From: an uncultured Alistipes sp.
Lineage (GTDB): Bacteria > Bacteroidota > Bacteroidia > Bacteroidales > Rikenellaceae
DNA length: 64,000 nucleotides
Direction of reading: 5' to 3'
Assembly: GCA_937911745.1 (NCBI GenBank)
Contig: CALDPX010000047.1
Location: 1 to 64,000, forward strand
Shown here: positions 52,277 to 60,708 of the stretch, in pieces
Numbering within the stretch: position 1 is the stretch's first letter
How the letters are laid out: every line of letters begins with the position of its first letter
Program-made: the position numbers and the translations under genes
The notes under the pieces: model-generated
Seen by the model: only the letters and a program-made list of their open reading frames with translations
Told to the model about the DNA's origin: nothing
Databases searched by the model: none

Positions 52277-53077
52277 ATGATTAGTAATTTGGCTTATATC
52301 CACCCAGATGCAAAGTTGGGTGAGAATGTTACAGTAGAGCCCTTTGCCTACATAGAGGGCGACGTAGTAATTGGTGAGGGCAGTTGGATTGGTCCCCACG
52401 CCAGCGTTATGGCAGGTACCCGCATGGGTAAGAACTGCAAGGTGCACAGCGGTGCCGTTATCGGCGGCGTGCCCCAGGACCTCAAATTCCACGGCGAATA
52501 CACCACTTGCGAGATTGGCGACAACAACACCTTCCGCGAGTGCTGCACGGTAAACCGCGGCACGGACGCTAAGGGCAAAACAGTTATGGGCTCCAACAAC
52601 CTTGTGATGGCTTACGCCCACATCGCCCACGACTGCGTAATCGGCAACAACTGCGTAATCGTAAACAACGTGTCACTCGCCGGCGAGGTAGAACTCGGCA
52701 ACTTCGTAGTCTTTGGTGGTCACTCGGGTGCTCACCAGTTCAGTCGCATCGGCGACCACGCAATGATTGCCGCCAACACCTATGTGAACAAAGATGTTCC
52801 TCCCTATGTTAAGGCAGCCCACACCCCCATCACCTACGTTGGTGCCAACTTCTTGGGTTTGAGGCGCAGGGGCTTCTCGAACGAGGAGATTAAGCAGATT
52901 CAGGATATCTTCCGCGTGCTCTTCCAAGATGGTCACACCTACACTATGGCTTGCGACATCGTTATGGCACAATTCCCCGAGAGCGAAATCCGCAACCAGG
53001 TAGTAGAGTTCATCCGCTCTTCCAAACGCGGCATCCTCAAACCCTACAACACCGCAGCCGTAGCCGCTGACGAGTAG
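52277..53077 (+). CDS. lpxA: Acyl-ACP:UDP-GlcNAc O-acyltransferase LpxA
   Basis: LpxA performs the first step of lipid A synthesis, acylating UDP-GlcNAc. The 266-residue protein starts with left-handed beta-helix hexapeptide repeats (about 5-185: IHPDAKLGENVTVEPFAYIEGD and onward). The catalytic His lies in AYAHIAHDC, GGHSGAHQF follows, and a C-terminal helical domain carries LRRRGFSNEEIKQI. It is the second gene of an lpxC-lpxA operon with a strong terminator. Confidence 0.96.
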   Translation: MISNLAYIHPDAKLGENVTVEPFAYIEGDVVIGEGSWIGPHASVMAGTRMGKNCKVHSGAVIGGVPQDLKFHGEYTTCEIGDNNTFRECCTVNRGTDAKGKTVMGSNNLVMAYAHIAHDCVIGNNCVIVNNVSLAGEVELGNFVVFGGHSGAHQFSRIGDHAMIAANTYVNKDVPPYVKAAHTPITYVGANFLGLRRRGFSNEEIKQIQDIFRVLFQDGHTYTMACDIVMAQFPESEIRNQVVEFIRSSKRGILKPYNTAAVAADE

Positions 53078-53105
53078 TAGAGGAAATTCACTTGTATAAT
53101 AACAC

Positions 53106-53140
53106 AATCCCCTGCCGAGCATTTCGGCAGGGGATTTTTT
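53106..53140 (+). terminator. Terminator of lpxC-lpxA
   Basis: AATCCCCTGCCGA pairs with TCGGCAGGGGATT, 4-nt loop, followed by TTTTCT. Confidence 0.95.
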
Positions 53141-53142
53141 CT

Positions 53143-53253
53143 CCGCTTTTTGTAAAAAGCGGACCCAAAAACTTTTAGTGCACCAACCAATCGTGGTACT
53201 ACCTACCGCTTTGCTTAGGAGTGGCTTCGGAGCCACCTGCACTTTGAGCGTCA
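53143..53253. repeat. CTTTTTGTAAAAAG hairpin repeat, copy at lipocalin 3' end
   Basis: CCGCTTTTTGTAAAAAGCGG (53143-53162), then CCCAAAAACTTTTAGTG, a GTGGCTTCGGAGCCAC hairpin (53220-53235), and GAGCGTCACTC. The lipocalin stop (TGA, complement of TCA) is part of that last conserved block. Confidence 0.75.
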
Positions 53254-53784
53254 CTCTTGTTCAACCACAATTATATCGGATAAATCATATCCGCGCTTTT
53301 CGAGTCTGGAGTAGATACCTTCGAGTAGTGCGGGGTCCATTGTGGGGGTGCGGGAGAGTATCCACAAATAACCATCGCCCGAGCCGCCAACAACCGAGTA
53401 GGAGTAGTCGGGTGCGAGTTCCATAATGTTATACTCGGCAGGGAAGACAAAGAATGTAACCTTCAACTGCCCGGGAACATCCGTAGTACGAGCTTTGCCT
53501 TTGGTGACCTTTGTTTTACCCTTTTTGATACCCTCGTTGCGAACCTCTATTTTACCATCGGGCAGCAGAGTATAGGTGGTCTTGACGTGTGTCATACCCT
53601 TCTCGAAGAAGTGGGGTTTGCGGACAATCTCATACCATACACCCGTATAGCGGTCGAGGTCGAGACTATCGACCGTTGAATTGTCGAAAGTGGGCTGTGG
53701 GGCACGCGAGGAGCAGAGAGTGAGCGTCAGTAGCGAGAAACCACCAACAACCATCAGCAGAGAAGCAATCATCTTGAATTTCAT
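53251..53784 (-). CDS. Lipocalin family protein (Blc-like)
   Basis: This 177-residue exported protein has a signal sequence with a possible lipobox (LTLC at residues 21-24). The lipocalin signature GVWYEIVRKPHFFEKG lies near 48-63. The strand pattern follows (YTLLPDGKIEVRNEG; GQLKVTFFVFPAEYNIMEL; YSYSVVGGSGDGYLWILSRTP), as in bacterial outer-membrane lipocalin Blc. It probably binds fatty acids or lysolipids. It sits alone, divergent from the radical SAM gene. Confidence 0.92.
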   Translation of the reverse strand: MKFKMIASLLMVVGGFSLLTLTLCSSRAPQPTFDNSTVDSLDLDRYTGVWYEIVRKPHFFEKGMTHVKTTYTLLPDGKIEVRNEGIKKGKTKVTKGKARTTDVPGQLKVTFFVFPAEYNIMELAPDYSYSVVGGSGDGYLWILSRTPTMDPALLEGIYSRLEKRGYDLSDIIVVEQE

Positions 53785-53919
53785 GGTTTTGAGTGTGATA
53801 TTAAGTAATAAACAACTCTCCTCTACGTTTCAAAATCGGTGCCAATGGAGCAAAGGGGGCAAAATTTTTGTTGCTCTCGGCAAAAAAGCGTACCTTCGTG
53901 GCAAGAAAACTCAAAACCT

Positions 53920-54690
53920 ATGTCAGTACTCTACGACAACCTCATCTTCGGTCCCATACGCTCGCGCCGTCTGGGGCTTTCGCTCGGCATCAATCTACTG
54001 CCTGTGGATTGCAAAATCTGCTCTTTCAACTGCATCTATTGTGAGTGCGGCTGGACTTTGGGTGGGCATAAACCCCGCTTCAACGACAAAAAAGCGGTTC
54101 TTGCAATGCTCGAAGTTGTACTGGGCGAGATGGTTGAGGCGGGAACTCCTCCCGATGTGCTGACCTTTGCGGGCAATGGTGAGCCAACGATGCACCCCGA
54201 CTTTGAGGAGATTGTCAACGGGGTTATTGCCCTCAGGGATAGGCTCTGTCCCAAGGCGAAGGTATCGGTGCTCTCCAACGCCACAATGCTCCACCGCGAG
54301 AGCGTAAGGCGAGCCCTCCGCAGGGTGGACAACCCTATTCTGAAACTCGACTCGGCATTCGACAAGACCGCACAACTGATAGACAAACCTCTGGGCAACT
54401 ACTCCATAGCGAAGGTCGTGGAGTGGATGAAGAGTTTTGGTGGCGAGTGCATCGTGCAGACGATGTTCCTTCGTGGCGAGTTCGAGGGCGAGAGAGTCGA
54501 CAACACAACACCCGAGGAGGTGGAGGCGTGGCTCCGACTTGTGGAGGAGATTGCACCCCGCAGTGTGATGGTCTACACCATCGACCGCGACACCCCCGCA
54601 CCCAACCTCGAAAAAGTGCCCGTAGAGGAACTCCGAGAGATTGCCGAAAGGGTAAAGGCTCTGGGCATAGAGTGTAGCGTGGCAGGTTAG
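53920..54690 (+). CDS. Radical SAM protein of unknown target
   Basis: The start is ATG 53920 (MSVLYDNLIFGPIRSRRLG). The 256-residue protein has the Fe-S motif CSFNCIYC (CxxxCxxC) near residues 31-38 and SAM-binding features LTFAGNGEPTMHPDF, SVLSNATML and NPILKLDSAFD. It resembles the family of small radical SAM proteins annotated as cobalamin- or Fe-S-related without proven function. No partner gene is adjacent: prfB follows after 35 bp and may be co-transcribed. Confidence 0.85.
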   Translation: MSVLYDNLIFGPIRSRRLGLSLGINLLPVDCKICSFNCIYCECGWTLGGHKPRFNDKKAVLAMLEVVLGEMVEAGTPPDVLTFAGNGEPTMHPDFEEIVNGVIALRDRLCPKAKVSVLSNATMLHRESVRRALRRVDNPILKLDSAFDKTAQLIDKPLGNYSIAKVVEWMKSFGGECIVQTMFLRGEFEGERVDNTTPEEVEAWLRLVEEIAPRSVMVYTIDRDTPAPNLEKVPVEELREIAERVKALGIECSVAG

Positions 54691-54725
54691 AAAGAGTATA
54701 AGTATAGGTTAATGACGGCTCAGAG

Positions 54726-55841
54726 ATGATTACTACCGAACAGATAAAAGACCTTACTCAGAGGCGCGATGCACTCTACCGCTATCTTGCGGTGGAGGAT
54801 AAGCGCATAGCCCACGAGGAGGAACAGCTCAAAACCACCGCTCCCGACTTTTGGGACAATCCCGAAGCGGCAGAAAAGCAACTCAAAAAGGTGGCTTCCA
54901 TAAAGGCGTGGATAGACTCCTACGAGGCACTCTCGGCGATGGTTGACGACTTGGAGGTTGTTGCGGAGTTTGTGCGCGAGGGTGGTGCTACCGAGGCGGA
55001 ACTCGACAGCCAATATGAGCGCACGCTTGCTGCCGCAGAGGAGTTGGAGATGAAGAATATGCTCCGTGGCGAAGAGGACAAACTCGGAGCCATTGTGGAT
55101 ATCAACTCGGGTGCAGGAGGTACCGAGAGCCTCGATTGGGCTTCGATGCTGCTGAGAATGTACACCCGCTGGGGCGAGCGCAACGGCTACAAAGTGAGGG
55201 TGCAGGACTTCCAGGCAGGCGAAGAGGTGGGTGTGAAATCCGCCACACTACTATTCGAGGGCGACTACGCCTACGGATACCTCAAAAGCGAGAGTGGTGT
55301 GCATCGTATGGTGCGCCTCTCGCCCTTCAACGCCAACAACAAACGACAGACCACCTTCGCTTCGGTCTTTGTGTCGCCCGCTGTGGACGACACCATAGAG
55401 ATAACCATCAACCCCGCAGACTACGAGTGGGACACCTATCGCAGTAGTGGTGCGGGCGGTCAGAATGTCAATAAGGTCGAGACAGGTGTGCGCCTGCGCT
55501 ACCACGGCAAGGATGCCGATACGGGCGAGCCTGTGGAGTTCCTCATCGAGAATACCGAAACCCGCTCGCAACTTATGAACCGCGAGAACGCACTGCGCAT
55601 CCTCCGCTCGAAACTCTACCAGAGGGAGTTGGAGAAGCGTATGGCACTACAAAACGAACTCGAAAAGGGCAAAAAACGCATCGAGTGGGGCTCGCAGATA
55701 CGCTCCTACGTCTTTGATGACCGCCGCGTTAAGGACCACCGCACGGGCTACCAGACCTCGGCTGTGGAGTCGGTTATGGATGGCGACATAGATGCCTTCA
55801 TCAAGGCTTACCTTATGGAACAAGGGGGTGGAGAAAATTGA
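54726..55841 (+). CDS. prfB: Peptide chain release factor 2, no programmed frameshift
   Basis: RF2 releases proteins at UGA and UAA. This 371-residue protein has the SPF recognition motif (VRLSPFNANNKRQTTFASV) and the GGQ motif in SSGAGGQNVNKVETG. Most bacterial prfB genes contain an early in-frame UGA after a CUU shift site. Here the equivalent position (codons about 20-24, YRYLAVED) reads CTT GCG GTG GAG without a UGA, so the gene is read straight through. Its stop codon (EN stop) falls in a short AAAGTTG heptad array. Confidence 0.95.
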   Translation: MITTEQIKDLTQRRDALYRYLAVEDKRIAHEEEQLKTTAPDFWDNPEAAEKQLKKVASIKAWIDSYEALSAMVDDLEVVAEFVREGGATEAELDSQYERTLAAAEELEMKNMLRGEEDKLGAIVDINSGAGGTESLDWASMLLRMYTRWGERNGYKVRVQDFQAGEEVGVKSATLLFEGDYAYGYLKSESGVHRMVRLSPFNANNKRQTTFASVFVSPAVDDTIEITINPADYEWDTYRSSGAGGQNVNKVETGVRLRYHGKDADTGEPVEFLIENTETRSQLMNRENALRILRSKLYQRELEKRMALQNELEKGKKRIEWGSQIRSYVFDDRRVKDHRTGYQTSAVESVMDGDIDAFIKAYLMEQGGGEN

Positions 55842-55857
55842 AAGTTGAAAGTTGAAT

Positions 55858-55903
55858 GTTATAAGATATGAGGTCGCCTTTGGGCGACCTCATATCTTAT
55901 AAC
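55858..55903. terminator. 21-bp perfect hairpin between convergent prfB and radC
   Basis: GTTATAAGATATGAGGTCGC pairs perfectly with its complement ending at 55903, loop TTTG. The right arm includes the radC stop codon (55897-55899). It probably stops transcripts from both sides. Confidence 0.85.
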
Positions 55904-56562
55904 TTACCAGCGGAACGGAAACTATATGAACCCCCGCCTCGTGCAACAATAATATGGTCGAGTAATTGGATGTCGAAGAGTGCCGCCGCATCCCTCAATT
56001 GCTGAGTAAAACGCTCGTCCTCTGGGCTTGCCTCAGCCGTACCCGAGGGGTGATTGTGTACCACAATGATAGATGCTGCAACAAGCGTAAGAGCGTGGCG
56101 AACGATGAGTTTGCAGTCGGTTGTAACAGCCGACGAGCCGCCAACCGAGATACGCCTGCGCTCGATGACTTTATTTGCCGTAGAGAGGTACAATACCCAC
56201 AACTCCTCGTGGTCGAGGGTGGAGATGAGTGGCGCAAAGAGAGCCACAACATCGTTGCGGTCGCGGATGACGGGTTGCTCGCCACTCTCGGCAACAAGCA
56301 CCCTGCGCCCCAGTTCCATAGCCGCCACAACCCTCGTAGCACGCTCCATACCGAGCGACTCACGCTGTCGCAACTCCCCTGCCGTAAGGCGTGAAAGAGC
56401 CGCCAGAGAGCCCACATCGGCAAGCAGTCGCTCGGCAGTTGCAACACCCTCTTCGCCACCCTTTGTCGCCATCACGAGGCTAAGCAGTTCGGCATCGCTG
56501 AGTGCTCCAACTCCCTTCGCAACAAACTTCTCGCGCACCATCTTATCGTTGGTTTGCTTCAT
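55897..56562 (-). CDS. radC: RadC / JAMM-domain DNA repair-associated protein
   Basis: The start is ATG 56562, overlapping the rnc stop by 20 bp; the longer upstream frame is antisense-free rnc sequence. The 221-residue protein has the N-terminal helix-hairpin-helix-like region (REKFVAKGVGALSDAELLS) and a C-terminal JAMM/MPN metal site with HNHPSG followed by SPEDE. The usual WPEDDRP start is reduced to KQTNDKM. Its function in repair is not well established. Confidence 0.92.
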   Translation of the reverse strand: MKQTNDKMVREKFVAKGVGALSDAELLSLVMATKGGEEGVATAERLLADVGSLAALSRLTAGELRQRESLGMERATRVVAAMELGRRVLVAESGEQPVIRDRNDVVALFAPLISTLDHEELWVLYLSTANKVIERRRISVGGSSAVTTDCKLIVRHALTLVAASIIVVHNHPSGTAEASPEDERFTQQLRDAAALFDIQLLDHIIVARGGGSYSFRSAGKL

Positions 56563-57331
56563 CTTGCAAGTGGTCGTAGCGGTCCAATATAAAGTCGCCC
56601 ATCTCGTCGCCAAGGAGTACCCAAGCATTTTGGGCTGCATTCTGCTCCGCCTCTTTCTTGGTAGAGCCTCTACCCACACCAATCCTCATATCGTCTATCA
56701 GCACTCGCGACACAAAGGCAGCCTGATTACCCGAGGTGTGTTCGCCATCGGACTCGGTGGAGAAACTAATGGTTCGTTTGCTCTTCTGACACCACTCAAT
56801 AAGACGACTCTTATGGTCATTTTCGGAGTTGGTGAGGTCCTCGATGTTGATGTGGTTTTTCAGCAAGTCATTGATGACAATGCGATTGACCACATTGTAG
56901 CCCTTGTCCAAGTAGAGAGCACCCAACAACGCCTCCAAGCAGTCGCCAAAGAGATGTTTGTGTGCAAAATTACCCGTAGAGTTATAGATAACCATTCTAT
57001 CGAGTCCCAATTCGCGAGCCAAAGCATTGAGCGACTGACGGCTCACAATTTTAGACCTTGTCTTGGTCAGAAAGCCCTCCGACTGGTGGGGATACTCGAT
57101 AAAGAGGTAGTCCGACACTATCGACTCCAACACTGCATCGCCCAGAAACTCCAAGCGCTCGTTGTTGATACTCTCGCCTCCCTCCACCTTCACGGAAGCC
57201 GAGCGGTGTACAAGGGCGAGTTTGTATAGTTCGACATTGTCGGGAGTAACCCCAAAAATACGCCGAAAGGCGCGGTAGTATTCCCTATCCGCGCCCCATA
57301 GGCGATGACAAATGCGTGCAATGCATCCCAT
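56543..57331 (-). CDS. rnc: Ribonuclease III
   Basis: RNase III cuts double-stranded RNA, including rRNA precursors. The 262-residue protein has the signature ERLEFLGDAVLESIVSDYLF near residues 58-77, the second acidic site GDCLEALLGALYLDKG, and a C-terminal dsRNA-binding domain (from about 175: DHKSRLIEWCQKSKRTISF; GVGRGSTKKEAEQNAAQNAW). It lies 11 bp downstream of fabF; acpP-fabF-rnc order is common in bacteria. Confidence 0.96.
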   Translation of the reverse strand: MGCIARICHRLWGADREYYRAFRRIFGVTPDNVELYKLALVHRSASVKVEGGESINNERLEFLGDAVLESIVSDYLFIEYPHQSEGFLTKTRSKIVSRQSLNALARELGLDRMVIYNSTGNFAHKHLFGDCLEALLGALYLDKGYNVVNRIVINDLLKNHINIEDLTNSENDHKSRLIEWCQKSKRTISFSTESDGEHTSGNQAAFVSRVLIDDMRIGVGRGSTKKEAEQNAAQNAWVLLGDEMGDFILDRYDHLQDEANQR

Positions 57332-57342
57332 AGTTAATCTAT

Positions 57343-58599
57343 CTACTCTTCGTATTTTTTCAGTATAATGGTGGAGTTCTGACCTCCAAAACCAAAGGTG
57401 TTGCTCAAAGCATAACGAACCTCGCGTTTTTGTGCCACATCACGTGTGAGGTTCAAACGCGGGTCAATGGCAGGATCCAACTCCTCTATGTTGATGGTGG
57501 GAGGGATTATACCCTTTGTAATTGCCATAACCACAGCCAAAGCCTCAACAGCTCCTGCACCACCCAAAAGGTGACCCGTCATAGACTTCGTCGATGAGAT
57601 GTTCATCTTATAGGCGTGGTCGCCAAAGACCTTCTGAATACCTTTCAACTCTGCCAAATCACCCAGAGGAGTAGAGGTTCCGTGAGTGTTGATGTAGTCG
57701 ATATCCTCGGGGGCAATACCAGCCTCCCTCAGTGCGCTCTCCATACAGTAGCGAGCACCCTCGCCCTCGGGCTCGGGAGCCGTAACGTGGTAAGCATCGG
57801 AACTGATACCCGAGCCGACAATCTCGGCATAAATTTTCGCACCACGAGCCTTTGCATGCTCCAACTCCTCAATAACCAGAGCACCACCACCCTCGCCCAT
57901 CACAAAGCCATCTCTACTCTTGTCATAGGGGCGCGAGGCGGTCTTGGGATCGTCGTTGCGGGTTGAGAGAGCCATCATAGAGTTAAAACTGCCCAAGCCT
58001 ACAACCGACACAGCACCCTCAGAACCACCCGTAACCATAACATCTGCCCTACCGAGGCGTATCTGATCCACAGCGTTCACAATAGAGTGGGTACTCGATG
58101 AACATGCCGAAACGGTACTAAAACCAGGACCTTTGTAGCCATATTTGAGCGAAATGTGACCTGCTGCCATATTGGGCAACATTTTGAGTATAAGGAAGGG
58201 GCTGAAACGGGGTGTATCGCTCTCGCTATGGCAAAATGCGGCTATCTCCTCATAGATGGCATTGATACCACCAATACCCGCTCCCCAAATCACGCCAACC
58301 CTATTTTTATCGAGTTCGGCTTCCTCCAAACCTGCATCCTTTACAGCCTCGTCTGCCGAGATGAGTGCATATTGTGTAAAAGCATCGAGTTTGCGCACCT
58401 CCTTACGTTCGAAGTAATCTTCGGGATTATAGTTCTTAATCTCGGCTGCAAACTTGGTTTTATTGTGTGTGGTATCAAAACTCTTCACATAGTCCACTCC
58501 GCTCACACCCGCAGCCAAAGCCTCAAAGTACTCTTCTACGTTGTGTCCAAGCGGATTGATGGTTCCAATACCAGTAATTACTACTCTCCTACGTTCCAT
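57343..58599 (-). CDS. fabF: 3-oxoacyl-ACP synthase II
   Basis: FabF condenses malonyl-ACP with acyl-ACP in fatty-acid elongation. The 418-residue thiolase-fold protein has the active Cys in TVSACSSSTHSIV, and His residues in NTHGTSTPLGD and STKSMTGHLLGGAG, followed by SNTFGFGGQNS at the C-terminus. It lies between acpP and rnc on one strand, with a terminator-like hairpin between acpP and fabF. Confidence 0.97.
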   Translation of the reverse strand: MERRRVVITGIGTINPLGHNVEEYFEALAAGVSGVDYVKSFDTTHNKTKFAAEIKNYNPEDYFERKEVRKLDAFTQYALISADEAVKDAGLEEAELDKNRVGVIWGAGIGGINAIYEEIAAFCHSESDTPRFSPFLILKMLPNMAAGHISLKYGYKGPGFSTVSACSSSTHSIVNAVDQIRLGRADVMVTGGSEGAVSVVGLGSFNSMMALSTRNDDPKTASRPYDKSRDGFVMGEGGGALVIEELEHAKARGAKIYAEIVGSGISSDAYHVTAPEPEGEGARYCMESALREAGIAPEDIDYINTHGTSTPLGDLAELKGIQKVFGDHAYKMNISSTKSMTGHLLGGAGAVEALAVVMAITKGIIPPTINIEELDPAIDPRLNLTRDVAQKREVRYALSNTFGFGGQNSTIILKKYEE

Positions 58600-58654
58600 A
58601 ATAAAAATTGTTCGTTTCTGTTAGGTGTTAGTATTGTAGCAACAAAAAATGTGT

Positions 58655-58696
58655 GCTAAAATAAAAAGTGAGGTAAAATAGCACATTTTACCTCAC
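58655..58696 (-). terminator. Terminator or attenuator between acpP and fabF
   Basis: A 12-bp perfect stem (58668-58679 with 58685-58696), then TTTTTATTTTAG on the minus strand. It would make acpP more abundant than fabF. Confidence 0.88.
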
Positions 58697-58736
58697 CCAT
58701 ATACTCTGCTGAGTCTTTGCTTTGAGCGCGATAAAA

Positions 58737-58973
58737 TTAATTCGCGTGCTCTTCAACGTACTTGATGGCGTCGCCAACAGTCGAGATTTTCTCTGCAGCC
58801 TCATCGGGAATCTCCAAACCAAACTCCTCCTCAAAAGCCATAATAAGTTCAACAGTGTCGAGCGAATCTGCACCGAGGTCGTTTGCGAAACTTGCCTCGG
58901 GGACGATGTTCTTAACATCCTGATTCAACCTGTCTTTGATAATCTCAACTACTTTCTGAGAAATTTCTGACAT
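58737..58973 (-). CDS. acpP: Acyl carrier protein
   Basis: This 78-residue acidic four-helix protein carries acyl chains on phosphopantetheine attached to the Ser in GADSLDTVEL (near residue 37). Length and sequence match canonical bacterial ACP. It is first in the acpP-fabF-rnc-radC group. Confidence 0.97.
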   Translation of the reverse strand: MSEISQKVVEIIKDRLNQDVKNIVPEASFANDLGADSLDTVELIMAFEEEFGLEIPDEAAEKISTVGDAIKYVEEHAN

Positions 58974-59040
58974 AATTTATAAGTTTAAGTTTAACATTGT
59001 GTGGCTACTTCTCTTCTCGCTACGAGAGCGAAAATCGTTA

Positions 59041-59048
59041 CAAATATA
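59041..59048 (-). promoter_or_regulatory. -7 box for acpP
   Basis: TATATTTG on the minus strand, 68 bp upstream of the start codon. A matching -33 TTTG was not found. Confidence 0.45.
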
Positions 59049-59282
59049 ATACTTTTTCCCGAAACTCGCTCATTTTGGCGACTTTTTTGCACTCATCACA
59101 AGTCGCCACCTTTCTATTAGACTGATTATGTACAACTTACGCTCAACCTCTAAAAAGTCGCCAATTATCTTCTTGCGGGAATTTTTAGCCATTTTTCGCA
59201 AAAAACAAGCCACAAATTTGTCGCTCTCGGCAATTATCCGTACCTTTAATGAGAATTTCAATTACCTAAAACCATAAAGACT

Positions 59283-59987
59283 ATGAAACTATTGCTCATA
59301 AGCAACTCCACAAACGCAGGCGAAGAGTACCTGCGCTATCCCCTGGCACAAATCGCCGAACATCTTAGTGGCGTCAAAGAGGTCGCTTTTGTCCCCTATG
59401 CAGGCGTGACATTCTCCTACGACGAGTACGAGGCTAAGGTGCAGGCTCGCTTCGACGAGATTGGCATCCGTGTGCGCTCCGTACACCACGCTGCCTCGCC
59501 CCGCGAGGCTATCCTCTCGGCTGAGGCTATTGTGGTGGGTGGCGGCAACACCTTCCATCTGGTGAAGAATATGCACGAGCAGGGGCTTATGGAGGCTATC
59601 CTCTCGAAGTTGAACGAGGGAACACCCTACGTTGGTTGGAGCGCAGGCAGCAATGTGGCTTGCCCCACCCTCTGCACCACCAACGATATGCCCATCGTGC
59701 AGCCCGCATCATTCAGAGCCATTGGTGCCATACCCTTCCAGATTAACCCACACTATCTCGATGCCAACCCCGAGGGTCACGCCGGCGAAACCCGCGAGCA
59801 GCGCATTGCCGAGTATGTGGTTGCCAACCCCACAATGTGGGTTGTAGGTTTGCGCGAGGGGTGTATGCTCCGCTATGTCGATGGCAATCTCTCGCTTATT
59901 GGTCCTCGCCCGATGCGCATCTTCCGCTATGGCATAGAGCCATATGAGGTGCAGGCAGGCGACTCGCTCGATTTTCTTCTGAAATAA
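59283..59987 (+). CDS. pepE: Dipeptidase E (peptidase family S51)
   Basis: PepE hydrolyses dipeptides with N-terminal Asp. The 234-residue protein has the nucleophile motif VGWSAGSNVACP (Ser near 120), the GGGNTFHLVKNM turn, and NPHYLDANPEGHAGETREQRI with the catalytic His. It is cytoplasmic with no signal peptide. yraN follows after 21 bp, so the two are probably co-transcribed. Confidence 0.93.
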   Translation: MKLLLISNSTNAGEEYLRYPLAQIAEHLSGVKEVAFVPYAGVTFSYDEYEAKVQARFDEIGIRVRSVHHAASPREAILSAEAIVVGGGNTFHLVKNMHEQGLMEAILSKLNEGTPYVGWSAGSNVACPTLCTTNDMPIVQPASFRAIGAIPFQINPHYLDANPEGHAGETREQRIAEYVVANPTMWVVGLREGCMLRYVDGNLSLIGPRPMRIFRYGIEPYEVQAGDSLDFLLK

Positions 59988-60008
59988 CCTCACCTCTGCT
60001 CCTCTCCT

Positions 60009-60377
60009 ATGGGCGACACGCTACGCATAGGTGCCGAGGGCGAGAAGGCGGCAATGGAGTGGCTCCGACAGCACGACCACGTTGTTGTCGAGCGCAATTG
60101 GCGCACCCCGCCCCACGAGATTGACCTTGTGACCCTCACTAACGATGGTCACTACCACTTCGTGGAGGTCAAGACGCGACACATCGGATCGCTGACCACG
60201 CCCGAGGAAGCCCTCACAAGCAAAAAGATTCGCAACCTCACGAAGGCGATAAACCACTACGTTCAGATGCACGCCATAGATTCTGAGGTATGGCTCGACT
60301 TTATGGCTGTTGTGGAACACGACGACGGCTCGTACACCATCGACTACGTCCCCGACGTAGCGAATCTGCATTGGTAG
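60009..60377 (+). CDS. yraN: YraN/UPF0102 nuclease-like protein
   Basis: The 122-residue product has the PD-(D/E)xK-like core of this family: GAEGEKAAMEWLRQHDHVVVERNWR, HEIDLVTL and HYHFVEVKTRH. Some family members process DNA substrates, but the function is poorly defined. It is the last gene of the pepE unit and is followed by about 330 bp of repeat. Confidence 0.92.
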   Translation: MGDTLRIGAEGEKAAMEWLRQHDHVVVERNWRTPPHEIDLVTLTNDGHYHFVEVKTRHIGSLTTPEEALTSKKIRNLTKAINHYVQMHAIDSEVWLDFMAVVEHDDGSYTIDYVPDVANLHW

Positions 60378-60409
60378 TGGGTGTGATTATTGTTGGGATG
60401 ATGATTTTG

Positions 60410-60708
60410 GGTTGCGAGCCGACTATCGGTGCAAAGAGTACCCACAAGACACGCTTGCTGCGAGTGCATGTCGTGCCGTAGATGCAAGACTTGCGATGGG
60501 CGAGAAAGCGGAGTTTGCTGGGCGCAAATGAGCATTTCGAGCACGAGCGTAACGCAGCAGACGCGCGTTATATGTGTTTTTTGTAAAAACGCATAGAAGC
60601 GAGCGATTTATAGGCGCACAAGAAAATCCCCTCCGTAGTTTGCTAAGCGCAAATGAGGAGGGGATTTATCGCAGTGCAACGACTAAATCGCCGCTTATAT
60701 GCGTTTTT
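60410..60708 (-). repeat. Tandem nested-hairpin elements at the rpoC 3' end, copies F and D
   Basis: Copy D (60585-60708) is the cleanest. Outer arms AAAAACGCATA, AAGCG and CGATTTA (60585-60610) pair with TAAATCG, CGCTT and TATGCGTTTTT (60684-60708), reaching the rpoC stop codon. The inner 11-bp stem (60624-60634 with 60657-60667) encloses TTTGC/GCAAA. Copy F (about 60430-60560) shares GGTGCAAAGAGTACCCACAA and the core GAGTTTGCTGGGCGCAAATG but has less clear arms. No gene is seen from 60378 to 60707. Confidence 0.8.

Noticed and set aside
54780..54815. Programmed frameshift in prfB
   Set aside because: The frame is continuous and no UGA occurs at the usual site.
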